Of a stretch of DNA of 64,000 bases, positions 14,785 through 23,760 are shown one piece after another. The stretch is from Marinisporobacter sp. (GTDB taxonomy: Bacteria > Bacillota > Clostridia > Peptostreptococcales > Thermotaleaceae): the NCBI GenBank assembly GCA_025210395.1, contig JAOARV010000048.1, positions 1 to 64,000 on the forward strand. Reading direction: 5' to 3'. How positions within the stretch are numbered: the stretch's first letter is position 1; each line of letters begins with the position of its first letter. The notes beneath the pieces are model-generated. The model did not search any database and had not been told where the DNA came from. It saw only the letters and a list, made by a program, of their open reading frames with translations. The translations under genes and the position numbers were made by a program.

Positions 14785-14871
14785 TGGTGCCGAAGGCGGG
14801 GGTCGAACCCGCACGATATTTCTACCACTGGATTTTGAGTCCAGCGCGTCTGCCAATTCCACCACTTCGGC
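14785..14871 (-). tRNA. tRNA-Leu(CAA), rebuilt by the prophage (attR)
   Basis: Reading the minus strand, GCCGAAG pairs with CTTCGGC in the acceptor stem, CCA is encoded, and CTGGA-CTCAAAA-TCCAG is the anticodon stem-loop with CAA. The long variable region marks a type II tRNA. The 58 bases from the anticodon stem to CCA are the copy brought by the phage; the 5' part is host DNA. The gene is intact. Confidence 0.95.
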
Positions 14872-14890
14872 TTATCTTGTGACAAGAACT

Positions 14891-14919
14891 ATAATACCAT
14901 AAATATAAAAGAAATGCAA
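14891..14919 (-). promoter_or_regulatory. Promoter of tRNA-Leu(CAA)
   Basis: On the minus strand TTGCAT (14919-14914), 17 bases, TATTAT (14896-14891), then the tRNA 20 bases on. Confidence 0.75.
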
Positions 14920-15059
14920 CTATATTAAAAAAAAATGTAAAAAAGGCTAAGTTTAGTAGGATGTTGAAAAAGAATGAAAATTTTGTGTATTCCTTGAAGA
15001 TACATATAGATTATGGTAAACTACTCTTGTGGTTAAAAATTAGAATAGAGGTGAACGAA

Positions 15060-16013
15060 ATGGATCCAGTTACCCATGGAGTGATTGGTTTTGCTATATC
15101 TGCATACAGTGGAGATCCTGTAGCATTTACGAATCCTGTTTCTTTAGGGTGTGCAATCGGAGCTATGACCCCAGATATTGATATTATTGCAAAACTAAAG
15201 GGCGATTATGTTTATTTAAAGCATCATAGGGGTATATCCCATTCCATACCAGCTCTTTTTGTTCTTGCGGGACTCATTACAGGAGGACTATCTTTATTTT
15301 TTACAGATTTAGAAATTCTCAGAGTATTTATATGGACATTAATTGGTTGTTTTTCTCATACATTATTTGATATTTTAAATTCTTATGGAGCAAAGCTATT
15401 TATGCCTTTTACTAAGAAAAAATTGATGGTAGGTATTCTTATGTTGTATGATCCTGTTGTGACTGTCCTTAGTTTTTTATTGATTTTTGTAAAAGAAAAG
15501 ACATTATTTTTTTATATAAGTATAGCTATAAGCTTTTTTGTATATTTAGGATTAAGATGGATGATGAAACAACGTGCAGAAAAAATTGTAAAAAAATATT
15601 ATTGCCATGGATATAAAATTTATAATGTGAATATTTTACCTGCTCTTATGGCTTACCATAAATGGGACTTTATCGTAAACACTAAAAGTCATAATCTTGT
15701 AGGACAAGTAAATTTATTAAATGGAAAGATATTTGAAAGAAAGAAATTTAAAAAACCAGAAGATGAAGATGTTGAAATGTTTAAGGAAACGAATGTTGGA
15801 AAATATTTTGGAGATTTTACGCCTATTTATCATGTAATGAAGCTAGAAGAAATGGACAATATTGTCTTGAAATCTATTGATTTAAGATATTATTTGAGGA
15901 ACAATTTTATGCATCATGCTACGGTGATTTATGATGGTGAAAAAAATATTATTCAATCTTTTTTCCATCCTTATCATGTTAATAAGAATATTCCTGTGAC
16001 AGAAGTAAAATAA
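15060..16013 (+). CDS. YdjM/DUF457-type membrane-bound metal-dependent hydrolase
   Basis: Start at 15060 (GAGGTG site) gives MDPVTHGVIGFAISAYSGDP, the normal start of this family; an upstream in-frame ATG at 14961 has none. Conserved THG, TPDIDI and KHHRGISHS blocks supply the His/Asp metal ligands, followed by four or five membrane spans (ALFVLAGLITGGLSLFF onward). The C-terminal 100 residues are soluble. These proteins are integral membrane enzymes of poorly known substrate; some are induced by DNA damage. The gene stands alone with its own terminator. Confidence 0.8.
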   Translation: MDPVTHGVIGFAISAYSGDPVAFTNPVSLGCAIGAMTPDIDIIAKLKGDYVYLKHHRGISHSIPALFVLAGLITGGLSLFFTDLEILRVFIWTLIGCFSHTLFDILNSYGAKLFMPFTKKKLMVGILMLYDPVVTVLSFLLIFVKEKTLFFYISIAISFFVYLGLRWMMKQRAEKIVKKYYCHGYKIYNVNILPALMAYHKWDFIVNTKSHNLVGQVNLLNGKIFERKKFKKPEDEDVEMFKETNVGKYFGDFTPIYHVMKLEEMDNIVLKSIDLRYYLRNNFMHHATVIYDGEKNIIQSFFHPYHVNKNIPVTEVK

Positions 16014-16040
16014 AAGTGACGCAGTTTGCGTCACTTTTAC
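16012..16040 (+). terminator. Terminator of the DUF457 gene
   Basis: AAAAGTGACGC and GCGTCACTTTT form an 11-bp stem with a five-base loop. Confidence 0.85.
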
Positions 16041-16077
16041 TATGCTTTGCTAAAATATAGATACTAATAAAAGAAGT

Positions 16078-16106
16078 GGAACTTTATTGAGTTTTGTATC
16101 GTCTAA
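16078..16106 (+). promoter_or_regulatory. ECF-sigma-type promoter before the sigma gene
   Basis: GGAACTT (16078-16084) and CGTCTAA (16100-16106) are 15 bases apart, a match to the -35/-10 pattern of ECF sigma factors (RpoE-like GGAACTT-N15-GTCTAA). It lies 40 bases before the sigma gene, so the sigma factor probably activates its own operon. Confidence 0.8.
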
Positions 16107-16145
16107 TAAGGAAAGATTTTTATAAAAAGAAAGGAGGGACTTAAT

Positions 16146-16745
16146 GTGAGTGAAATAATCAAAGAATTGATTTATAAAAGCCAACAAGGAGATATAGACA
16201 GCTTTGAGACTTTAATAAAAGAACATGAAAAATTAGCTTTTAATATTGCCTATAGAATGCTAGGAAATATAGAAGATGCAAAGGATGCAACTCAAGATGC
16301 TTTTATAAAAGCTTATAAGGCATTAGATAAGTTTAAGGGAGAAAGTATTTTTTCCACATGGTTGTATAAAATTGTAACAAATACTTGTCTAGATCTATTA
16401 AGAAAAAGAAAATCACAAAAGACATGCTCTTATGATGGTCAGATTGATACAGAAGATGGAAAAATTATGAGGCAGTTACCTGATGAGGAGAATATGCCAG
16501 AAGATATTGTGGCTAAAAAAGAGCGTCAAATAAATATTCAAAAGGCCATTAATTCCTTATCGGAGAACCATAAAATAGTCATTGTATTAAGAGATATTAA
16601 GGGTTTTTCCTATGAGGAAATGAGTAAAATATTAGATTGCTCTGAAGGGACAATAAAGTCAAGAATCAGTAGAGCAAGACAAGCGTTAAAAAAGGTTATA
16701 GAAAAGAATAGGGAACTTTATGAGGGATTATTCGTCCAATTATAG
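16146..16745 (+). CDS. ECF RNA polymerase sigma factor
   Basis: Sigma region 2 is seen in AFNIAYRMLGNIEDAKDATQ and the core-binding helices that follow; region 4 HTH is LSENHKIVIVLRDIKGFSYE with GTIKSRISRARQALKK. There is no region 1 or 3, as in group IV sigma factors. GTG start at 16146 behind AAAGGAGGG. It is co-transcribed with its anti-sigma factor 14 bases downstream and has an ECF-type promoter. It is nearest to the SigW/SigE group in domain layout; the stimulus is probably envelope stress. Confidence 0.95.
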   Translation: MSEIIKELIYKSQQGDIDSFETLIKEHEKLAFNIAYRMLGNIEDAKDATQDAFIKAYKALDKFKGESIFSTWLYKIVTNTCLDLLRKRKSQKTCSYDGQIDTEDGKIMRQLPDEENMPEDIVAKKERQINIQKAINSLSENHKIVIVLRDIKGFSYEEMSKILDCSEGTIKSRISRARQALKKVIEKNRELYEGLFVQL

Positions 16746-16759
16746 AAAGGAGGGATTTT

Positions 16760-18040
16760 ATGAAATGTACACAAATGGAAGAGATGATATCTCTTTATAT
16801 AGATGGTTTGCTAGATGAACATACGAAAAATATGATGAATCAGCATTTAGAAGAATGTGAAGAATGTAGGCGTGAATATGAAGCATTGATGAAGCAAATT
16901 GGATTATGCAGTGAAATTCCCATGATTGATTTACCAGAGGAATTTGAAACAGATTTGCATGAAGCTTTGCTAAAAGTTAATGAAGAAAAAGAAATTTTAA
17001 ATGATACAATAAAAGAGGCTATTTCTTTAAAGAAGAAAAAAAGATTTAACTGGAAGATTTTTTCTTCCATTGCAGCCGTATTTATTATATTGATTGTATC
17101 TTCATCAACTTTAAGCAATATGAATAAGGAAGCAAAACAAGAAATGAGTATAGATCGAGTAACAGAGCCTATGCTTGAAATGCAAAATGATAGTGCTTCT
17201 TTTGAAATGGCTGAGAGTCGAGGTTTTTCAGAGGGAAGTAACGAATTTGGTGGGAATAAAGATATGGCCATGATGAAAAGTGCTCCTAAAATCAGTAGTG
17301 CATCAGAAAATCAAGAAAAAGAAATGAGAACATCAGATGGAAGAAAGGTCATAAAAAATGCCTATATGCATTTGGATATAGAAAGTTATGATGAAAAACT
17401 TAATGAAATCATAAATATGATAGAAGCTATAGGTGGATATGTTGAGCATTCAAATACGGAGTATCGTTATTACGTTCCCGAAAAACCAGAAAATTCTCTA
17501 AAAAGAGGAAATATAACTATAAGAGTACCAGAAGAGCAATTTATAAATGTGGTAGATCAAGTAAAACAATTAGGAAGAGTTACAAACTTTTCTATGAATG
17601 GAGAAGATATTACACAAAGGTATAGCGATACTGCTAATGAGATAGAAAATCTTAAAATTCAAGAAAAAAGACTTCGACAAATCATGGACAAAGCCAAAGA
17701 TGTAAAAGATGTCTTAGAGGTTGAGAGAGAACTTACAAGGGTTCGTGGACGGTTAAATGTGTTAACTGGAAATATTAAAGAATGGGATCAATTAGTGAGT
17801 TTATCGAGTATTCAAGTGTCTCTTAATGAAATTGTATCTAAGGATAAAAAGATTCATCCAGTGGATGATGATTTATTAAATAAAGCAAAAAAGGGATGGA
17901 TCAATACCATTAACCATATGATGGACTTCTTTGAAAAAAGTTTTGTAGGGTTGGTGAGCATATTACCTATTATTCTGTTGATAGGAGTTGTTGGGATACC
18001 TATAGTGAGAATTGTTATAAAAAAAATTCAAAGAAAATAA
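16760..18040 (+). CDS. Anti-sigma factor: zinc-finger plus DUF4349
   Basis: The N-terminus has the zf-HC2 anti-sigma motif (HLEECEECRREYEAL, residues 30-44, His-Cys-Cys), then a charged linker, one membrane span (IFSSIAAVFIILIVSSST near 95-113) and a large outside DUF4349 domain with a long coiled coil (about 290-330), ending in a second span (VSILPIILLIGVVGIPIV). Cytoplasmic zinc finger and extracytoplasmic sensor fit sequestration of the ECF sigma factor until the envelope signal arrives. It is longer than a plain anti-sigma factor because of the sensor domain. Confidence 0.9.
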   Translation: MKCTQMEEMISLYIDGLLDEHTKNMMNQHLEECEECRREYEALMKQIGLCSEIPMIDLPEEFETDLHEALLKVNEEKEILNDTIKEAISLKKKKRFNWKIFSSIAAVFIILIVSSSTLSNMNKEAKQEMSIDRVTEPMLEMQNDSASFEMAESRGFSEGSNEFGGNKDMAMMKSAPKISSASENQEKEMRTSDGRKVIKNAYMHLDIESYDEKLNEIINMIEAIGGYVEHSNTEYRYYVPEKPENSLKRGNITIRVPEEQFINVVDQVKQLGRVTNFSMNGEDITQRYSDTANEIENLKIQEKRLRQIMDKAKDVKDVLEVERELTRVRGRLNVLTGNIKEWDQLVSLSSIQVSLNEIVSKDKKIHPVDDDLLNKAKKGWINTINHMMDFFEKSFVGLVSILPIILLIGVVGIPIVRIVIKKIQRK

Positions 18041-18043
18041 CCT

Positions 18044-18080
18044 AAAAAACAAGTCTTATGCACAAGACTTGTTTTTTTTA
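18044..18080 (+). terminator. Terminator of the sigma/anti-sigma operon
   Basis: AAAAAACAAGTCTT pairs with AAGACTTGTTTTTT, T-run of eight. Confidence 0.9.
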
Positions 18081-18191
18081 GCAGGAATTTATAAAATAAT
18101 TAAGAATATAGTAATGTCTGCTATATTTTTTTATTTTGGGTAGCATAAGATTAAGTTGATGTTTAGAAGAAATTATAAGGAGAGGATCACT

Positions 18192-20858
18192 TTGGAAGAT
18201 AAACGGATAATTATTATAGATGGGAATAGTCTCATAAATAGAACCTTTTATGCGTTGCCAGAGCTTACTACAAAGGATGGCACTCATACAAATGCTGTTT
18301 ATGGATTTGTAAATGTACTTTATAGAATATTTGAAGACTATAAGCCAGATTATATGACAGTAGCCTTTGATAAGAAAGCACCAACCTTTAGACATAAGGA
18401 ATACGATGCGTATAAGGCTGGGAGAAAAAAAATGCCCTCAGAGCTTGCTGAGCAAATTCCTATATTAAAAGAGGTTTTAGATGCATTTAAAATTCATAGG
18501 GTAGAGATTGAAGGCTTTGAAGCAGATGATTTGATTGGAACTATTGCAAAATTTTGTGAAAATGAAAATATCTATCCCTTCATTATTACAGGAGATCGGG
18601 ATGCATTACAATTAGTTTCAGATAAAACAAAAGTGCTGATTACAAAAAAAGGAATTAGTGAATTAGAAGTTTATACTGAAAAGGAAGTTTTAGAAAAATA
18701 TAGCGTAACCCCTAAAGAATTTATTGACTTAAAAGGACTTATGGGAGATAAATCTGATAATATTCCAGGGGTTCCAGGTGTAGGGGAAAAGACAGCTACA
18801 AAATTAATCAATGAATTTAAAAATATTGAAAATCTTTTGAAAAATATTGATCAAGTATCTAGAGTTAAGTTAAGAGAAAAATTAGAAGAATATGCAAGTC
18901 AAGCTGTTTTAAGTAAAAAGTTAGCAACTATTATTACAGATGTACCTGTTGAAATGTCATTAGAAGAGTTTAAGATGGAAGAACCGGATACAGAAAAGCT
19001 AGTCAATTTATTTAAACGATTAGAATTTCGAAAATTGGTCCATCGAGTTAAACCTAAAGGTGAAGAAAAAGAGAATAAAAAGCAACAGATTAAAACGAAC
19101 ATTGTTGAATCTATAGAAGAAGTAAAAGGAATAAAAGAAAAGATAAGAGAAGATGGAGAACTTTGTTTTAAAATATTTAGCGATGCTATAGATTTAAGGA
19201 ATGATAAAATAATCGGTATCCATATGCTAGTAGGAGAAGAAAGTTTTTTTATAAATATAAAGGAGAAGGTAGAATTATTACAAGAATTAAAAGATGTTTT
19301 TGAAGAAGATGACATAAAAAAATATGGACATGAAATAAAGAAAGATAGGTTTGTCTTAAAAGAAAATGATATTTCCTTAAATAATATATATTTTGATGCA
19401 GGCGTTGCTTTATATTTAATTGAGCCAACAAGGAAATCCTATGAAATTAGCCAGCTTGCTTATGAATATCTAGATGAAAATATTTTAAGTGAAGAAGACT
19501 TGTTAGGAAAAGGGAAGAAAAAGATAGGTTTTGATGAATTACCTATAGAAAAATTGATTACATATGGCGTTGGATTTTGTGATACAGTACGAAGGATAAA
19601 GAAAATTTTCATAGAGAAATTAAAAGAATATGATCTTGAAAAATTATATTATGAGATAGAATTGCCGTTAATTGAAGTATTAGCAGATATGGAATTTGAA
19701 GGCTTTATGGTAGATCAGAAAAAGCTTCGGGAATTAGGAACTGAGCTAGATGAAAAAATAGAAAATCTCACAAAAGAAATATTTTCAGAAGCAGGAGAAA
19801 CGTTTAATATTAATTCTACAAAGCAATTAGGACAAATTTTATTTGAAAAACTAGAGCTCCCTCCCATAAAGAAAACAAAAACAGGTTATTCTACTAATGT
19901 TGAGGTGCTAGAAAAGTTATATAATAAGCATAATATTATTCCTAAGATTATAGAATATAGACAGCTGGTAAAAATAAAATCCACTTATGTAGATGGGCTA
20001 ATGGGGGTAATCAATCAAGCTACCCAAAAAATTCATTCTAGCTTTAATCAAACGGTTACGGCTACTGGAAGAATAAGCAGTACAGAACCCAACCTTCAGA
20101 ATATTCCTATAAAACTTGATATAGGAAGACAAATAAGAAAAGTATTTGTTCCTACAAATGAAGATTACTTACTACTAGATGCAGATTATTCACAGATAGA
20201 ATTAAGAGTATTAGCCCATATAGCTAACGATGAGCACTTGATAGAAGCATTTTCTAAAGAGCAGGATATCCATGCATCCACTGCGTCTAAAGTGTTTGAT
20301 GTATCGATTGATGAAGTTTCGTCCCTTCAAAGAAGTAGAGCGAAGGCTGTAAACTTTGGAATAGTATATGGAATCAGTGATTATGGATTGTCAGAAAATC
20401 TTCATATAACTAAAAAAGAAGCTCAAAAATATATTGATGAATATTTTAGTCAATATACAGGTGTAAAAGAATATATGGAGAATATTGTAATAGAAGGGAA
20501 AGAGAAAGGATATGTGACGACTCTTTTGAATAGAAGGAGATATATACCAGAATTAAAGGCTAAAAATTATAATGTACGTTCTTTTGGAGAAAGAACAGCT
20601 ATGAATACACCTATTCAAGGGACGGCTGCAGATATTATAAAAATAGCTATGATTTGTGTAGATCGAGAATTAAAAAATAAAAAATTAAGATCGAAATTAA
20701 TTTTACAGGTACATGATGAATTGATTATAGAGGTTCATAAAGATGAACTAGAAGAAGTAAGGAAAATTTTAAAAGAACAAATGGAAAATGCTATTGATTT
20801 GAAGGTATCGTTAAAAATTGATATGCATGAAGGGAAAAGTTGGTATGAAACGAAATAA
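18192..20858 (+). CDS. polA: DNA polymerase I
   Basis: TTG start at 18192 behind AAGGAGAGG; the ATG at 18156 has no such site. Residues 1-290 are the 5'-nuclease (IIIDGNSLINRTFYALPEL, EADDLIGTIA, GLMGDKSDNIPGVPGVGEKT). About 300-480 is the 3'-5' exonuclease-like domain, whose first motif has CFKIFSDAID where active enzymes have DxE, so proofreading is probably lost. Residues 490-888 are the polymerase with motif A DADYSQIELRVLAHIA, the O-helix RSRAKAVNFGIVYGIS and motif C QVHDELIIEV. It fills gaps and removes RNA primers. Next come coaE and a transglycosylase, a common clostridial order. Confidence 0.95.
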   Translation: MEDKRIIIIDGNSLINRTFYALPELTTKDGTHTNAVYGFVNVLYRIFEDYKPDYMTVAFDKKAPTFRHKEYDAYKAGRKKMPSELAEQIPILKEVLDAFKIHRVEIEGFEADDLIGTIAKFCENENIYPFIITGDRDALQLVSDKTKVLITKKGISELEVYTEKEVLEKYSVTPKEFIDLKGLMGDKSDNIPGVPGVGEKTATKLINEFKNIENLLKNIDQVSRVKLREKLEEYASQAVLSKKLATIITDVPVEMSLEEFKMEEPDTEKLVNLFKRLEFRKLVHRVKPKGEEKENKKQQIKTNIVESIEEVKGIKEKIREDGELCFKIFSDAIDLRNDKIIGIHMLVGEESFFINIKEKVELLQELKDVFEEDDIKKYGHEIKKDRFVLKENDISLNNIYFDAGVALYLIEPTRKSYEISQLAYEYLDENILSEEDLLGKGKKKIGFDELPIEKLITYGVGFCDTVRRIKKIFIEKLKEYDLEKLYYEIELPLIEVLADMEFEGFMVDQKKLRELGTELDEKIENLTKEIFSEAGETFNINSTKQLGQILFEKLELPPIKKTKTGYSTNVEVLEKLYNKHNIIPKIIEYRQLVKIKSTYVDGLMGVINQATQKIHSSFNQTVTATGRISSTEPNLQNIPIKLDIGRQIRKVFVPTNEDYLLLDADYSQIELRVLAHIANDEHLIEAFSKEQDIHASTASKVFDVSIDEVSSLQRSRAKAVNFGIVYGISDYGLSENLHITKKEAQKYIDEYFSQYTGVKEYMENIVIEGKEKGYVTTLLNRRRYIPELKAKNYNVRSFGERTAMNTPIQGTAADIIKIAMICVDRELKNKKLRSKLILQVHDELIIEVHKDELEEVRKILKEQMENAIDLKVSLKIDMHEGKSWYETK

Positions 20859-20875
20859 AGAAAGGAAGTAGCTAG

Positions 20876-21472
20876 GTGAAGGTGATTGGTCTTACGGGTG
20901 GGATTGCTTCAGGGAAAAGCACTGCCTCAAAAATATTAAAAGAATTTGAAATTCCTATTATTGATGCGGATTTGATTGCTAGAGAAATGGTACTACCAGG
21001 AAAAGCTGCTTTGTATGAGATTGAAGCCATCTTTGGAAAAACAATCATTAATGAAGATGGTAGCTTGAATAGAAAAAAATTAGGGGAAATAGTTTTTTCA
21101 GATAAAGAAAAATTAAAAAAGCTAAATAGTATTACCCATAAAACAATTATAGAAGAAATCATAAAAAGAGCAAATATATATAGAAATGCAAACACGTATC
21201 CTGTTATAATAATAGATGCACCTCTTTTGCTAGAATTACATATGCAAAACTTAGTAGATGAAGTTTGGTTGGTTGCAGTTAATGAAGATGTACAACTAAA
21301 TCGTTTAATGAGGAGAGACGAAATAAGTGAAGAAGATGCACTAAAAAGAATAGAGACCCAAATGAGCACAGAAGAAAAGAAGAAATATGCAGATGTGATT
21401 TTAGATAATAATAGAGAGTTAAACCATTTGAGATATCAAATACAAGAGCAATTAAAAAGGGTAACTAGCTAG
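20876..21472 (+). CDS. coaE: Dephospho-CoA kinase
   Basis: GTG start at 20876 gives VKVIGLTGGIASGKST with the P-loop, then DADLIAREMV, IIDAPLLLE and the usual RMxxQ helix (RIETQMSTEEKK). The 198-residue length is normal. It phosphorylates the ribose 3'-OH of dephospho-CoA, the last step of coenzyme A synthesis. It follows polA by 17 bases (AAAGGAAG site) and precedes the transglycosylase gene by 18, so the three are one operon. Confidence 0.95.
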   Translation: MKVIGLTGGIASGKSTASKILKEFEIPIIDADLIAREMVLPGKAALYEIEAIFGKTIINEDGSLNRKKLGEIVFSDKEKLKKLNSITHKTIIEEIIKRANIYRNANTYPVIIIDAPLLLELHMQNLVDEVWLVAVNEDVQLNRLMRRDEISEEDALKRIETQMSTEEKKKYADVILDNNRELNHLRYQIQEQLKRVTS

Positions 21473-21490
21473 GCTGGTGGAGGGATATCT

Positions 21491-22060
21491 TTGATTTATA
21501 TTGATTTGAAAAAATATAGAAAGTTACTTATTGTAATGATTGCTGTAGTAGCAATAGGAGTAACTTTAACGAATACAAATTGGCTGCTTAAAATATTATA
21601 TCCCAAACACTATGGGGAAATTATAGAAAAATATGCGGCAGAATATGGATTAGATCCATATCTTGTTGCTGCAATTATTCGAACAGAAAGTAAATTTGAT
21701 GAGAAAGCAAAATCTAATAAAAATGCACGAGGACTGATGCAAATATCTGAAGTAACAGGCAAATGGGCTTCAGAAGAATTAAAACTTGATGATTATCATG
21801 AAGAAATTTTATATATTCCTGATACGAATATTAAAATAGGATGTTGGTATCTATATAAACTGAAGGAAGAATTTAATGGGAATTTACAATTGATCCTAGC
21901 TGCATATAATGGTGGAAGTGGCAATGTGAATAAATGGCTTAAAGACCCTAAATACAGTGAAACAGGTGAATTTTTAGAAGATATTCCCTTTCCTGAGACA
22001 AAGGCATATGTAAAAAAGGTTATGAAAAGTTATAAGGTTTATAGGATTATATATAGATAA
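21491..22060 (+). CDS. Membrane-anchored lytic transglycosylase (SLT)
   Basis: TTG start behind GGAGGG. A span at residues 11-30 (RKLLIVMIAVVAIGVTLTNT) anchors a single SLT domain: AAIIRTESKFDEKAKS holds the catalytic Glu, followed by ARGLMQIS and LAAYNGGSGNVNKWL. It cuts the glycan strand of peptidoglycan outside the membrane. At 189 residues it is the minimal form found after coaE in many Clostridia. A short weak hairpin (GATAACA/TGTTATC) follows the stop. Confidence 0.9.
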   Translation: MIYIDLKKYRKLLIVMIAVVAIGVTLTNTNWLLKILYPKHYGEIIEKYAAEYGLDPYLVAAIIRTESKFDEKAKSNKNARGLMQISEVTGKWASEELKLDDYHEEILYIPDTNIKIGCWYLYKLKEEFNGNLQLILAAYNGGSGNVNKWLKDPKYSETGEFLEDIPFPETKAYVKKVMKSYKVYRIIYR

Positions 22061-22190
22061 CAGGATAGAACTTGTTATCTATATATTTATATAGGTATAT
22101 GAGGAATTTGTTGAATAAACGCTACAAGTAATTTATAATGATTATGGCAAATAAATTCTACATACAAATATAAAATATAGGGGAGAAGCT

Positions 22191-22688
22191 ATGAGTCAAG
22201 AATATTTAGGAAGTGTGACCCTGTTAGTTTTACTAATATTAGCTATGATAGGGAAAAATAACTCTTTAGCTTTGGCTGTAAGTAGTTTGATAGTTTTCTA
22301 TTTATTAGGGCATATGGGAGGAGAAATGAAAAAAGTTTCTCATTCTCTATTAATATTTTTAAATAATTATGGATTGAAAATTGGTGTGATTATATTAATG
22401 ATGGGTGTATTAGCACCATTTGCCTTAGGAGAATTAGATATTATTTCAATGCTTTATAGCTTTAGAACTTATAAGGGGTTTATAGGGATTGTTGCAGGTA
22501 TACTAGTAGCTATATTTGGAGCAAAAGGTGGCTATTTGCTTGATGTAGAACCTACTATTGTTACATCTGTTGTCATTGGAACTATATTAGGAATTGTAGT
22601 TTTTAAAGGTTATCCAGTTGGACCGCTTATTGGTTCAGGGATTGCATATTTTATGATCTATATCGCAGAAATTTTCATGAAAAAATAG
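22191..22688 (+). CDS. DUF441 family membrane protein
   Basis: The 165-residue protein is nearly all membrane, with about five spans (VTLLVLLILAMIGKNNSLAL, IGVIILMMGVLAPFALGELD, GIVAGILVAIFGAKGGYLL). The KIGVIILMMGVLAPF and GAKGGYLL blocks are typical of the DUF441/YeaL family, whose function is unknown. GGGGAG precedes the ATG. It is followed after 16 bases by the NAPRTase gene, so a link with nicotinate uptake can be imagined but not shown. Confidence 0.85.
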   Translation: MSQEYLGSVTLLVLLILAMIGKNNSLALAVSSLIVFYLLGHMGGEMKKVSHSLLIFLNNYGLKIGVIILMMGVLAPFALGELDIISMLYSFRTYKGFIGIVAGILVAIFGAKGGYLLDVEPTIVTSVVIGTILGIVVFKGYPVGPLIGSGIAYFMIYIAEIFMKK

Positions 22689-22704
22689 AAAGGAATGAGA
22701 TTAA

Positions 22705-23739
22705 ATGAAACATATGACAAGCCTTGAAGACATTAAAGACGTAAAAATTGAGGAAGAAAGATTAATACACTCAAGTGATCATGAAGAAATTTTATCAGGA
22801 CTTACAACAGATGTTTATTTTCTTAGAACATTGGATATTTTAAAATATATGAATCTTGATGAGGAGATTGTAACAGCTGAAATTTTTGCTAGAAAACCAG
22901 GCATATTTGTTGGAATAGAAGAAGTGAAAAATATGCTAAAAGATAAAAATGTTGATGTATGGGCTGTAGAAGAAGGAGAAACTTTTGAAGCAAAAGATAC
23001 TTTAGTTAGAATAAAAGGACCTTATAAAGAGTTTGGTATTTTAGAGACAGCTATGCTTGGAAGCTTAGCAAGTGCTAGTGGCTGGGCTACAGCATCAAAA
23101 CGAGTGAAAGAAGCATGTGAAGAAAAAACTTTTCTTTGTTTTGGAGCAAGACATGTACACCCAGCAGTTGCATCCGTAATGGAAAGAGCTGCTTTAATTG
23201 GCGGGGCAAATGGTGTAAGCTGTGTATTAGCAGCAAAACTAATGAATATAGAAGCAACAGGAACGCTTCCTCATGCAGCTATGTTAATAGCAGGAGATAC
23301 TCTGGATGTTGCAAAAATTTATAATGAAGTTACACCAGAGTCTCATAAAAGAATTGTTCTAGTAGATACATTTAAAGATGAAGTTGAGGAAAGCTTACGT
23401 ATTGCAGAAGAATTAGGGGACAAGTTATTTGGTATTCGATTAGATACACCAAGTGAAAGAGGAGGCGTTACACCTCATCTTGTTAGAGAATTAAGAAGCA
23501 AGTTAGATATTAATGGATATAGCCATGTGAAAATATTTGTATCTGGTGGATTAACACCAGAAAAAATTAAAATACTATCTGAAGCAGGTGCAGATTCTTT
23601 TGGTGTAGGAAGTTATATATCAGGAGCTCCAGCGATTGATATGACTATGGATATAAAAGAAGTAGGTGGTAGACCTGTTGCAAAAAGAGGAAGAATCCCA
23701 GGACTTGTGGAAAATAGTAAATTAAAGAAAATTCTTTAA
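22705..23739 (+). CDS. Nicotinate phosphoribosyltransferase
   Basis: The 344-residue protein matches the short type II NAPRTase form: an N-terminal domain with VYFLRTLDIL and a barrel with GARHVHPAV, GTLPHAAMLIAGD, RLDTPSERGG, IFVSGGLTPE and GVGSYISGAP. The conserved His in GARHVHP and the Asp/Arg of RLDTPSERG fit substrate binding. It joins nicotinate and PRPP to nicotinate mononucleotide in NAD salvage. AAAGGAATGAG precedes the ATG. Its stop is immediately followed by the upstream leader of the SBP gene. Confidence 0.9.
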   Translation: MKHMTSLEDIKDVKIEEERLIHSSDHEEILSGLTTDVYFLRTLDILKYMNLDEEIVTAEIFARKPGIFVGIEEVKNMLKDKNVDVWAVEEGETFEAKDTLVRIKGPYKEFGILETAMLGSLASASGWATASKRVKEACEEKTFLCFGARHVHPAVASVMERAALIGGANGVSCVLAAKLMNIEATGTLPHAAMLIAGDTLDVAKIYNEVTPESHKRIVLVDTFKDEVEESLRIAEELGDKLFGIRLDTPSERGGVTPHLVRELRSKLDINGYSHVKIFVSGGLTPEKIKILSEAGADSFGVGSYISGAPAIDMTMDIKEVGGRPVAKRGRIPGLVENSKLKKIL

Positions 23740-23760
23740 ATGAAACGTGGAGGAGTTTCG

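Larger units (their letters stand above)
6210..14842. mobile_element. Integrated inovirus-type (filamentous phage) element in tRNA-Leu(CAA)
   Basis: The element is framed by a 58-bp direct repeat (6210-6267 and 14785-14842), so the circle would be 8,575 bp. Seen in order: SOS-box peptide, XRE repressor on the minus strand, then rightward small gene, ssDNA-binding-type protein, 53-aa membrane protein, 55-aa coat protein, adsorption-type protein with a Gly/Ser linker, pVI-like protein, Zot-type Walker ATPase, an intergenic region with hairpins, four small Cys/zinc or peptidase genes, a Rep_trans initiator and a tyrosine integrase. The order ssb - coat - adsorption - pVI - Zot is the classical inovirus module. 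No secretin is present, which suits a host without an outer membrane. Almost all genes are intact apart from the frame change in the adsorption gene. Confidence 0.9.
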
